From contig CAICTM010000292.1 of NCBI GenBank assembly GCA_903772945.1, positions 1 to 64,000 on the forward strand: 64,000 nt of DNA. Reading direction: 5' to 3'. Below are positions 9,992 through 19,420 of this stretch, piece by piece. A program made the translations under genes and the position numbers. Each line of letters starts with the position of its first letter. The first letter of the stretch is position 1. The notes under the pieces were generated by a model. The model was not told where the DNA came from. It saw only the letters and a program-made list of their open reading frames with translations, and did not search any database. Source of the stretch: Seminavis robusta (lineage: Eukaryota > Bacillariophyta > Bacillariophyceae > Naviculales > Naviculaceae).

Positions 9992-10559
9992 TCCATCCAA
10001 CTTCAAGCTGGTTACTGTTACAATGCGAGTTGACGGTGCCTATTTCTACTGGGACAAGAATCGCAGGCAATGGGTCCGTACAGGAATGGTCGCAAGCTCC
10101 TCTGTCAGCCCTGGTCGGTATATGTACCAAAGGGATGTGGAGCACAAGAATGGTGCCAAGCTGACCACTACAGAGGCCAGAAGATCAGAATTCTATACAG
10201 GCTACCCTCTTCTAGGAGATGCAGATCCTTTATCATTTGGTGGTGGGAGGCAGGGTTTCTTTGAAAACTTGGAATAATATGTCGGCTTGGGTGCGACTTT
10301 GCCGGCCGCCGGTCCAAGCTTTGGAGACAGACTTGACGAACAAACTGCGCAATTGGTAAGACTATTTGATGTCACCCAAACAGAATCAGAAAAGTTCAAA
10401 ACCATGAACAGCAAGCTCACACATGTGGAGAACAAAAGAAGAGCCATTCATTACATGTTGGAATGTGCTTGTGGTTTGCTGCTTGCTTCCCAGCTTAAAT
10501 CTCATGCAACCCTGGATCTCTGTGGAAAACTTCGAGTCGGCTACTTTTCGTCTCTTTAA
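9920..10559 (+). pseudogene. Fragment of a second repetitive diatom protein family
   Basis: In a frame different from the HTH gene, residues such as VDGAYFYWDKNRRQWVRTG, then EFYTGYP and GFFENLE, form a conserved-looking block. A stop at 10275-10277 breaks it, and the same frame continues (VGLGATLPAAGPSFGD...LDEQTAQLVRLFDVTQTE). The end of the reading runs into the left arm of the foldback element at 10481. I recall similar FY..YP / FE.L blocks in multicopy diatom hypothetical proteins but have no name. The in-frame stop and the fusion to the HTH fragment argue for a pseudogene. Confidence 0.45.
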
Positions 10560-10920
10560 ATCCTTTTGATCGTCTCCTATTTAATGGATTTCGTCTCCTA
10601 AAAATAGGAGACGAAACGGCATCGTCTCCTAAATCTTTTGTCTCCTCTTTAAAAACGTCTCCTATTTCAAGGATCGTCTTCGCTTAAGTGTACCATGTAA
10701 ACTGTATGGTATCGTCTCTTTAAGCTTTCGGATCGTCTCCTATTTCAAAACGATCGTCTCCTAATTAGAATGTCTCCAACTGAATCGTCTCCTAAATGTA
10801 GGAGACGATTGCTTTCGTCTCTTAATCATTTCGAATCGTTCTCCTATTTCCTCGGTGTATCGTCTCCTAAGTATTTTGCCGCGAATGACGTTTCCACAGA
10901 GGTCCTGGCTGGGAGCAAGC
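10481..10920. mobile_element. Foldback element B with about 15 CGTCTCC motifs
   Basis: Two nested arm pairs define the element. The outer pair is GCTTGCTTCCCAGC (10481-10494) against GCTGGGAGCAAGC (10908-10920). The inner pair is CCTGGATCTCTGTGGAAA (10511-10528) against TTTCCACAGAGGTCCTGG (10891-10908), with 2 mismatches in 18. Between them CGTCTCCTA or a one-base variant occurs about 15 times at 15-39 bp spacing (for example 10548, 10571, 10593, 10623, 10657, 10734, 10756, 10787, 10861). It appears twice as a close hairpin with its reverse complement TAGGAGACG (10593-10616, 10787-10808). No ORF lies within it. Confidence 0.8.
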
Positions 10921-11450
10921 TGTGAAGCAATACAATTAGGTAGTAGTGATAAGTAATAGTAGTGAACAAGCTATTTGTAGCTGTAGTGCGACTAGCTAGA
11001 TAGCTAGATAGTGGCACTCCCCACTGGATGCACGTCACGGAGATGCTTTTTTAAAAAATAACAAGGTATTTAGATTTTCACTTTTACATTTTGCTTACTT
11101 TTAAAATCGTAAATTGGACTTTTTATACAGGCTTGTTCAAAAACGCATTCGGCGCGAAGCTAGCCTGTACGTCAGTTGACTGCAATGTACATCACGTACC
11201 ATACACCGTAGTCAACTGGTTGGGTCGCGAGATGACAGGGATCTTGCATGATCTTCACTTCAAATCTATCTCGATTCGATTCGAAGAGTCGATTTTTTTC
11301 AAATCGAATGAGTCGAGTTATGTGCGCCAAGGCAAGTACAGTAGAGACCGGCCTAAAGTTTTGAATTCAAAATAAATGGTGATGGACGCTGCGCATTGGC
11401 ATTGTCGCATCAGATAAGAGCGTCCAGCACATCTAATATACTAGTCGCCA
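10921..11450. other. Intergenic / upstream region
   Basis: No gene seen. It contains an inverted repeat CAGTTGACT...AGTCAACTG (near 11173 and 11210) and a CTCGATTCGATTCGAAGAGTCGA cluster near 11266-11320. That cluster resembles GAWTCGA arrays found upstream of several genes here. Confidence 0.5.
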
Positions 11451-11550
11451 CCATGTGCATCACTTCTACCAACTCAGCACTCCATGATGAGGAACCCAAA
11501 CGCAGAGATACCACTCTATTATCACAGTCCGCCACAACTACCAGTAGTAG

Positions 11551-13116
11551 ACGACGTCCTCAGATTGCCAGTTTGGTCGAAAGATTAGCACCTTGCAGAG
11601 ACATGATAGTTTCTCCAAGGCGAGCAAGGTGGCCGAAGCAAATAGCAAGAAAGGGCGACGTCAAGTATTGCTAGTTTTGATTCTTGCAGGATTTGTCTTG
11701 ACCGCTGTCCAAAACCCTTTGGAGCTGATCACTCCTTCCGGGCAGAACCAGTATTCCCACTTTGGTGCCAAGCCAACGGTTGTGGCGTCTTTCGGCCAGG
11801 ACAATGAACCTGTAACCAATAGAAGAAAAAGTGGCCTCCGAGTAAAGCAGATTTTGTCGTCCAAGTATCATCCAGTGGTGCGCCTTGACCCCTACACGCT
11901 GCAACAACTCCAACCCACTGTGGATCAGAGAAATATATGGGCAGCTTTGCGAGGAGACGACAGCGGCATTGCCGAAACTCCAAAGATCTCTTGGAACTGG
12001 AAACATCGTACAGTAGAGCTCATGGGACTGGAAACTCCAGATGTCATTGATTGGAAAACATACCAATTTCCAGCGCAAGACCCAGATGAGGAGGAGAAAA
12101 AGGATCCATGTCAATTGCCACATGACTGGATGAAACAATCCTTTCCAACCTGCAACAATCTGCATTCCTTTGACATGATGCGTCAATTGCTGGATGAAGG
12201 TCGAGTGCAACCGCGCTTCTTGATGGGATCAGGTGCAGTGCGCTCGGTCTGGTTGTTGGAACAAACCATTGAGACAGATGTTCCCTTGGAACAAACTGTC
12301 CTCAAGACATTGAAAATAGACAAGGATTTTGACGTCAGCAATTCTCATCGGCATCGACGAGATGCCTTGATTTCGGAGCGATTGACAGGATCACCCCACA
12401 TCCTGAATATTTATGGCTATTGTGGCAACAGTGCCATCTACCAATACGCCAAGAGTGGGACACTCTATGATGCTATCGGTGCCAAGGAGTTTCGTGATCA
12501 AAAAGTGGACCAGGAGGCGCATAAAAAATGGGAGCAGTGGACAAGTCAACGCAAATTGGATGTAGCATATCAGGTAGTATCTGCTCTGGCGGATCTGCAT
12601 GATATTGATCATGACGGAATCACTTCTGTGGCACATGATGATTTTGATATTACGCAACTAGTCAGCACAGATGAAGGCAAAACCTTTCAATTGAGTGATT
12701 TTAATGGAGCACCATTTGTAAAATGGGATGCTGCCAAGAAACAAACATGTCCCTTTCGTCCTCTCATGAAGGGGGGCAAAACTCGGTCCCCTGAAGAGTA
12801 TGATACCAATATAAAGTATGTCACAGAAAAGATTGATATCTTTGCCCTTGGCAATATCTTGTACACCATTGTTGAAGGGCAATATCCATTTCACAATCTT
12901 TCCCCCGAAGAGTCCATAGACAATGTCATGAATGGGCACCAGCCACACATCCGAGAATCAACCTTGAAGAACAAGGACCCGAACATCAAGGTTCTGCTAC
13001 AGGCAATGAATGCATGTTGGGTGTGGGATCCAAGAAGAAGGGCAACTGCCAAGGAGGTGCAGAATATCCTCAAAACACGAGTGGGGAATAATCTATCTCA
13101 TACAAGGTTGCCATAA
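11551..13116 (+). CDS. Membrane-anchored divergent protein kinase-like protein
   Basis: The open frame covers 11551-13116 (about 507 aa counted from a TTG at 11593) but has no ATG before the membrane segment. The ATG at 11452 lies in another frame, so a short 5' intron or an indel is likely and the start is uncertain. Counting from 11593, a basic stretch precedes one transmembrane helix (residues 25-39, VLLVLILAGFVLTAV), consistent with a type II protein. A kinase-like fold follows: Gly-rich loop GSGAVRSV (212-219), VLK lysine (K238), HDD in place of HRD (348-350), DFN in place of DFG (369-371), SPE for APE, and a DIFALGNIL helix F. The catalytic Asp is kept, but the catalytic-loop Lys is Asp and the Asn is Gln. 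It is either an atypical kinase or a pseudokinase. The substrate is unknown. Confidence 0.75.
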   Translation, partial: TTSSDCQFGRKISTLQRHDSFSKASKVAEANSKKGRRQVLLVLILAGFVLTAVQNPLELITPSGQNQYSHFGAKPTVVASFGQDNEPVTNRRKSGLRVKQILSSKYHPVVRLDPYTLQQLQPTVDQRNIWAALRGDDSGIAETPKISWNWKHRTVELMGLETPDVIDWKTYQFPAQDPDEEEKKDPCQLPHDWMKQSFPTCNNLHSFDMMRQLLDEGRVQPRFLMGSGAVRSVWLLEQTIETDVPLEQTVLKTLKIDKDFDVSNSHRHRRDALISERLTGSPHILNIYGYCGNSAIYQYAKSGTLYDAIGAKEFRDQKVDQEAHKKWEQWTSQRKLDVAYQVVSALADLHDIDHDGITSVAHDDFDITQLVSTDEGKTFQLSDFNGAPFVKWDAAKKQTCPFRPLMKGGKTRSPEEYDTNIKYVTEKIDIFALGNILYTIVEGQYPFHNLSPEESIDNVMNGHQPHIRESTLKNKDPNIKVLLQAMNACWVWDPRRRATAKEVQNILKTRVGNNLSHTRLP

Positions 13117-13487
13117 AACTAGATGCAAATATTTGGCTAAGCAAACTATAGCCAACAAACATCCAGCCGTATCCGCAGTTTACTCAATAATAACTATTCC
13201 CCAAGTGGAGCCCTCAGCCGTAGAAGGCTTTGAACCCTAGTAATAGTTTTCTGCTATGGTAGACTCAAAAGAACACCAATCCAATTGAGCAATACGGGTA
13301 CGGCAGCCTTTGCAAAACACAGGCTGCAATCTCGTCATTGCTGCGGCAAGGCGAACGCAGTGATTTCCACGCATAAGTTTCAAATCACGTCGCAAAGGAG
13401 ACGGCAGGCTCAAGAGATCCATTGGCTCGGTCACAATCTGGAATTGACCATCTCTCCTGCTTGCTGGCTGGATGTGAAGAAGTCTCA
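13117..13487. other. Convergent intergenic spacer
   Basis: A 371-bp 3'-to-3' spacer between the kinase-like gene and the P450. No gene, repeat or RNA is visible. Confidence 0.5.
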
Positions 13488-15077
13488 TCATGCTTGTTCT
13501 TGGCTCGTTTGACGGCGTTTGGCACTGATAGTAAAGTCTTCTACCCGGACAGTCACCTTGAAAACCTTCTTGGCTGGAGCTTCAATGGTGATATCCAAGT
13601 GTTCCAGTATATACCCTAGCAGCATGGATCCTTCCATGTATGCCAATGGCATTCCCACACAGTTTCTCTTGCCTTGGGAAAAGGGAATATATTTTCGAGG
13701 GCAAGTAGAGTTGCTGACGTTGTTGTTGTTGTTGTTGTTGTTGTTCCCATTATTATTAGAAGGCAGAAATCGTTCCGGACGAAACTGCTTCGCATCGGGG
13801 CCCCAGTTGCCTTCCGCGCTGGAGTAGACCCAAAAGGGACTGAGGACGGCACATCCCTTGGGAATGACAAGATCATCCGACAAGTGTATGTCATCGGGTG
13901 CTAATCGAATGGTTCCACCGGCTGTTTCCGGATTGAGTCGTAGGGATTCCTTCCAGGCTGCCATGGGCCACTTCATATTGTTGTAAAAGCAGGTAGCCCC
14001 GTCTTCTTTTTTGGGTAATACTAGGTCTTTGTATTCTTGCCGAATGGCTTGTACCACTCGTGGATGATTGACACAGTTTTCGAGTGCAATGGCGGTGGCA
14101 TGTGCAGTAGTGTCATGACCTGCAAAGAGGAGGGTCATGACTTCATTTTCCAATATTTCTGGTTTCCAACGTTGTGCCAACATGGCGTGAATTAGTGCCG
14201 GCATTTCCTCTTCTTGGCAGTTCTTGTCGGTTGTTTTTGTTTTAGCTTTAGCCTTCTCAATCAATTCTCGAATACAACCTCGAAAGTTTTGAGTCACTTG
14301 ATAAGCATGGGTTTCAGGAATCATTTGTTGAATGGCAGCAAGTGGATTGGTGTTGATGGTCCAGGCAAGATCCACGACATCTTGAAGCGCTTTTTGTATC
14401 TTTTGGACGGAGGTCGTCAGGTCCTCTTGTTGTGGTCCAAAAATGAAATGAATAATGACTCTCAATGTCAAGGCGGTCAAATCATGATCGACATCAATGC
14501 CGTGTCCTTGTGTTAACCACTGCTCGCACAGGTCTTTGACATGCACTTCAATAAAGGGTGCCAATTGTTGATTCAATTTGTCCTTGTACATGGCTTGACT
14601 GACCAAATCTCGTTTGCACTGCCACTGTGGATCCGTGTCGTGCTCGATTTGGGTGAGCAGTGTCCGCTCGTTGGTCCCAAAGAGAACGTCTAGCATGGAG
14701 TAAAAGACGGCGCACTTGTCCCATGTTTGGAATTTGGGCCAGAGACGCGTGGAGAGTTCGACATTGCCAATGATGAGCAAAACGTCTCCAAACAATGTAA
14801 AATAACTCAGTGGAGGTGTTTGGTCAAAACTTTCCAACAAGAGTCGTTCATAATCCCAGAATTGTTCGACGTGACCTACAAACGGCAGGGACCATCGATA
14901 TCGCGCTGGAATGCCCTGTTTGGCCAAGGCTGTTTCCATGCGTCGTTGGTCGCTCCAATAATACTTCAAGAACACTGTCGTTATGGCGATCGTTGTTGTG
15001 GCGAGCACCAGGGGTGACAGTAGTAGTGGCGAATTTTCTGCTGCTGAGGATGAAGACAACAAAGAGTCTTCAGCCAT
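13488..15077 (-). CDS. Cytochrome P450 monooxygenase
   Basis: An intronless gene for 529 aa, starting at an ATG at 15077. The heme-thiolate signature FSQGKRNCVG lies at 466-475 (Cys473 is the axial ligand). The I-helix AGHDTT is at 319-324, the K-helix ESLR at 377-380 and PERF at 434-437, so all core P450 elements are intact. An N-terminal hydrophobic segment (about 20-40) would anchor it in the ER membrane. The motifs and general layout fit the CYP4/CYP97/CYP120-like part of the superfamily, but the clan cannot be set by eye and the substrate is unknown (fatty acid, sterol or carotenoid are possible). An Asn run of about 13 residues (440-453, from a GTT-rich microsatellite on the plus strand) is inserted between PERF and the heme loop. 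It shares a 319-bp divergent promoter with the gene at 15397. Confidence 0.95.
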   Translation of the reverse strand: MAEDSLLSSSSAAENSPLLLSPLVLATTTIAITTVFLKYYWSDQRRMETALAKQGIPARYRWSLPFVGHVEQFWDYERLLLESFDQTPPLSYFTLFGDVLLIIGNVELSTRLWPKFQTWDKCAVFYSMLDVLFGTNERTLLTQIEHDTDPQWQCKRDLVSQAMYKDKLNQQLAPFIEVHVKDLCEQWLTQGHGIDVDHDLTALTLRVIIHFIFGPQQEDLTTSVQKIQKALQDVVDLAWTINTNPLAAIQQMIPETHAYQVTQNFRGCIRELIEKAKAKTKTTDKNCQEEEMPALIHAMLAQRWKPEILENEVMTLLFAGHDTTAHATAIALENCVNHPRVVQAIRQEYKDLVLPKKEDGATCFYNNMKWPMAAWKESLRLNPETAGGTIRLAPDDIHLSDDLVIPKGCAVLSPFWVYSSAEGNWGPDAKQFRPERFLPSNNNGNNNNNNNNNVSNSTCPRKYIPFSQGKRNCVGMPLAYMEGSMLLGYILEHLDITIEAPAKKVFKVTVRVEDFTISAKRRQTSQEQA

Positions 15078-15396
15078 GGTGAGTACCGTAAAGGTGGAGC
15101 CAGAAGGAAAGAAGTTTATCAGGAAAGAAGACTGTCACTGGCTGGGCTTGGAGCGTTGGCAAGAAAGAAAGATCGCGATGAGTCGAGTCGAGTGAGTCGA
15201 GTCGAGTGAGTCGAGTCAGATCCAAAATGTGAGACGCTCGTATCTTTTTAGCGCGGACCACTTCCAAACCAGTCTTCTTCTCAACGCGGTTCCTTTCTGC
15301 ATGCATCATTCTCGCAAAAAACTTTGGCTTGGACCTGCCCATGATCTCACTATTATTTAGTCCATTTGTTGTTGTGGATAAAATCATCAAGATAAG
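15078..15396. promoter_or_regulatory. Divergent promoter with 14-bp tandem repeat
   Basis: A 319-bp region between two divergent start codons. Positions 15180-15217 hold GAGTCGAGTCGAGT twice plus a partial third copy, ending in GAGTCAGA. Each junction creates TGAGTC/TGAGTCA-like half-sites resembling AP-1/bZIP sites. A regulatory role is inferred from position only. Confidence 0.5.
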
Positions 15397-15895
15397 ATGA
15401 GACGGGCGGTAACTCCTGGAGCTGCCATGAGCAATGGCTCTGGAAGACACAGCACTGCTCCTCGCTCGGGAGGAACTGTGGCTCTTTCAGCACGAAAAGG
15501 AACATTTGCGGCACGCAATGACAATTCCCCTCCCAGAGTATTGCTGATACTGGCATTACTCTTTTCCTCTCTCGTCCTGGTGGCCGTGGTTCCTCGTCTG
15601 GTACTCTCCGATGCAGCCGTGGTTGATGGAAACAAAAATCTCCTCAATGCCTTTCCACCACCATCTTCCAATGATGATTATCAACAACCCCCACCACCAA
15701 AACGGAATGTTCCATATATTCCCAAGGCTGGCAAAGTCTTTATGGAAGCTTACAAGAAGCAAAAACGAAAGGAAAACGCAGTTCGTGGTGGCGCTGCTGC
15801 AGCTCCAGGTGCCGTGGAATTGGAAAACAACAGCAACAAGCGTGACAATAAGAAGAAAATGATGATGAAAAAGAAAAATGGTGCCACTTTGGTGG

Positions 15896-15929
<34 letters not shown>

Positions 15930-18900
15930 GCCAGAAGAAGTGATGGAGGAGGATGCACCAGCGCATTTGGATCAAGAAGAAGATGAATCACATCCACGAC
16001 AACGGGAAGCTTTAGAAGATCAGCAGGAAACACCAAACCAAGATGAGGACTCTTTATTGGAAAATGATGTGCCAGAAAACGAAGAGGAGGAACCTGCAGT
16101 ACAACAACCAGAAGGAGAAGAGTCCTTTGGACAACACAAAGAAGGGGAACCCATTCTAGAACAATTGGAAGAAGCTCCAGCAGGAGAAGAAGAGGAAGAG
16201 GCTCTACCTGCCTCAGTCAAAACTAAAAAGCAGAAAAAGAAAATGATGAAAAAGAAGAAAAAGCAGCAAGTCAACATCAATAATGTTGAGGGAGAAGAGG
16301 AAGCACCAGAGGTACAACAGGAGGAAGAACCAGAGGAACCGCAACAACAGGAAGAAGCATCAGAGCAGGAGGGAGCCGATGTAGAACATCCTGCTACAGC
16401 TGATGAGGAAGAGCAAGAACAAGGTTCTGCCATGGAAAGACTTCCTGCAGGAGACAACAACGGCCTCACCAGCAAGACGACTGGTAAGAAGAAAATGATG
16501 AAGAAAAACAAGAAAAAGAAAGCAGCCGACAACACTCTCAATAACGAGGATGCACAAGAAGTAGATGAACCAACGGCCGATGCAGAAGAGCCTGAAGCAG
16601 ATAAAAGCAATGCAGTAGCTGCTGTTGCTACCCAACCACCAGAAATCTATCCTGCCAAGACGGACGCCCAAGGGAAGCCTCGCATGGTTATCTTGCGATC
16701 CGTGGGAAATCCGTTGCCACCCCGTCATGATTTGGATCAAACCTTGCGCAGTGTCACCTTTATCCTGAAAAATGAAAAACAATACCCAAACGAACAACGG
16801 CATTGGGTTCTGAATCGCATTGTCGATGACAGCAATCTGAAAGCCATGGTTGGGCTATTGGAGGAGTACAACGAACACTACACAGTGGTTCCTTTCAACT
16901 TGACGTTGTATGCTGCCATTCCCTACACACTACACCATTACTACGGCACAAGCAAAAAGGCCAAAAATGTCATCAAGGATGCGTTTCATCATTGGAGATT
17001 TGATTGGGGGAAAAAAGGAGATCCAAAGGAACGACAATTAATTGAAGACGCCGCCAGCAACGACAAGAATCTGTATCTGACAAATGTCAATGGAGCGCGT
17101 AATACAATGTTGGAAATTGGTCGCCATCAATATCCTGACGCGGACTGGATCCTGCCCTTGGACGGAAACTGTTTCTTTACACCACCTGCGAAGGAACAGC
17201 TCTCCAATCATCTTGACAAGTTGCAGACGCAAAAAAAGGAAACCACGAGCAAGAAATACGTTGTGCTGCCCATGAACCGAGTCACGGGGAGCAACGATGC
17301 CTTGCTGGACTACGAAACGTACAAAGCGGACCCTCAGGAAGAGCCGCAAATTGTCTTTCACAAAACGGCCGAGGCTATTTTTCATCCGCTCCTGAGGTAC
17401 GGTCGACGCAACAAGGTAGAGCTGCTGTCACGACTGGGGTTCGACGGACCCTGGAATCGATGGGAATGGTTGCCCTGGGAAGAAACCATGCTGGCGAAGA
17501 CACAACAAGATGGAAATACCAAGCCGGTAATCAAGAAAACAAAGAAAGGCAAACCGGTGCGTCTTTCGCGACAACGGGCACCATCGGATCTACCAGATGG
17601 TGTGACGGTCTCCAACAATTCGTGGGTGGCGCGATTAGCATCCGGTAATTCTGGTTTGGAAGCTGCGGGTCAACTGGTCCAACGGGGCAACTCTCGTAAC
17701 GAAGGCATGAACAACATCCTGTTTCGTATGGAGGAACGAATCGCCACTGACATGTACGGCTACAACGCCAGCAAGGTGGGCACAACGATGATGTACTACG
17801 ACGAATACATTCTGCGACAGGAAAGACACATCTTTCGAAAGCTCACAGATCGCGAGCCAGTGGAGGGCGACGAATTGGTTTACGATATGCTTGGAGAAAT
17901 CAAGGATCAGGATGGCAACGCTTTGGTCACTCTGATTCAACGACTGATCAAGTGGGCAGATCACGCCCTTCATTTCGGACCATGGGCAGTCACAGACAAG
18001 CCTGCATCGAGCTGTGCACCGAGCGGCGATTGCCATGACTATTTCCACACCGCGCCTTACCATTGGCCTCGAAAGCACAAAAATGGAACTATCAACTACG
18101 GCCGAAGAGCACAATGGCGAGATGGTCAACGAATGCCAGGAACTGTGTTGCATGATCCCTGGAGTGGTAATTTTGACCGGACGCGATTAGCTGACATGAA
18201 GAACAATGTCACCATGTTGACTTTGGCTTACTTCTTTACGGGGGAAGAGTCATACGCCAAGCACGCTGCAAAATGTATCCAAGTGTGGTTTCTGGACCCC
18301 AAAACTCGAATGAATCCTCACCTCAAGTGGGCACAGATTGCCATCGGAAGTCCCGAAGGGCGCAACGAAGGTTTGATCGAGTTCAAAGATGTGTGCTTCT
18401 TTCTCGATTCCATTCGTATTTTGGAGAAAAGCAACTATCTGGACGCGAAGCAACAATTAGATCTGAGAGAGTGGTTCCGTAAATTGCTGAAATGGTACGA
18501 CACATCCAATCAAGGAGCCGCTGAGCGGGGAGAACCAAACAATCATGGTTTGTACTATGATATATCTGTCACCTCCATGGCAGCGTACGTTGGCGACCGA
18601 GACAAGTTATATTACACTCTTACTCGCAATCCGGCACGGCTTCGAGAGCATATTGATCCGGACGATTGGTCCATGCCGCACGAGATGAAACGGACAATGT
18701 GCGAACACTACCAGATGTTTACACTTCAAGGCTGGGATACCCTTGCCAGGATTGGTCGGGCGGTCGGTGTTGACCTGTGGAACACAGAGCATCCTGATAT
18801 TGCTGGAAGGAAAGAAAAGTATCAGTTGCCCGTTGATCGAACTTTCCCAGTTCCGTCCAACAGCACGCCCATTTGTAGTGCCGCCAGATTTTCCATACCG

Positions 18901-19236
18901 CACTTGCGCAAGAGAAAGCGATGCCCAGCGGAAAAGAACATCAAGCCAGCCGAAGGGCAGAGGTGGTGGCCTCTTGTCATTAGCTCGTTGGAGTTCTGCC
19001 CGGGAATCCTTCCGCGCAGAGAAGATGGATCATACCCATTTGTTTCACCAAAAGCTTTCAAGTGGTTGCTACCAGAGGAGAGTCGCACTGTCCCCACTAG
19101 CCGGTATAGTATGCCATTCTTCTACTCACCCCATGATGGCATTCCTTGCTTCTGGCAGTTGGGTTTCCGACCTCCAGCCCCCGACTTGCGCAAGAGATTT
19201 GAACTGATCAGAGAAAAGGGTGTGTATCTGTTATAA
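15397..19236 (+). CDS. Type II membrane protein fusing a glycosyltransferase-like domain to an alginate-lyase-like domain
   Basis: An intronless gene for 1279 aa, ATG at 15397. A basic N-terminus is followed by one transmembrane helix (about 48-70), then some 350 residues of Glu/Gln/Lys-rich linker with three KKMMKKKKK-type blocks and a Gln run. Residues about 430-700 resemble an uncharacterised bacterial glycosyltransferase-like domain: SVGNPLPPRHDLDQTL, HWVLNRIVDD, NGARNTMLEIGR and DADWILPLDGNCFF. The C-terminal part (about 840-1180) resembles the alginate lyase family PF05426: YFHTAPYHWP, HLKWAQ, WFLDP and the NNHG motif near 1048 that supplies catalytic Asn/His in PL5-type lyases. Topology suggests both domains face the Golgi or secretory lumen, where the protein could build or trim an acidic polysaccharide. 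This is inferred; diatoms are not known to make alginate. The fusion and the charged linker are the odd features. Confidence 0.85.
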
Positions 19237-19420
19237 TGACAGATCCAATGGCCGCATTGGTAGCTAAACAATGTTAGTAGGGTATTTTATTTGGCTTCTT
19301 CCCATTATTTGTAGCCTAGTTTGTCTTGGAAGAAGGAAGGATAGGCATTACGTCGTATCATTGCTAGCTTGCCATGAAGGCTGAATGGGTGTGTCTGTCG
19401 TCGGCCAGAATTTGAACTAT

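Noticed and set aside
10548-10870. CRISPR-like array
   Set aside because: Repeats are only 8-10 bp, irregularly spaced and in both orientations in a eukaryotic genome. This fits a foldback element, not a CRISPR.
13190-13260. Possible tRNA on the minus strand (GGGTTCAAAGCC)
   Set aside because: B-box match is poor and no acceptor, D or anticodon stems can be paired.
16020-16610. 196-aa Ser-rich reverse ORF
   Set aside because: Antisense shadow of the Glu/Gln-rich linker of the lyase-like gene.
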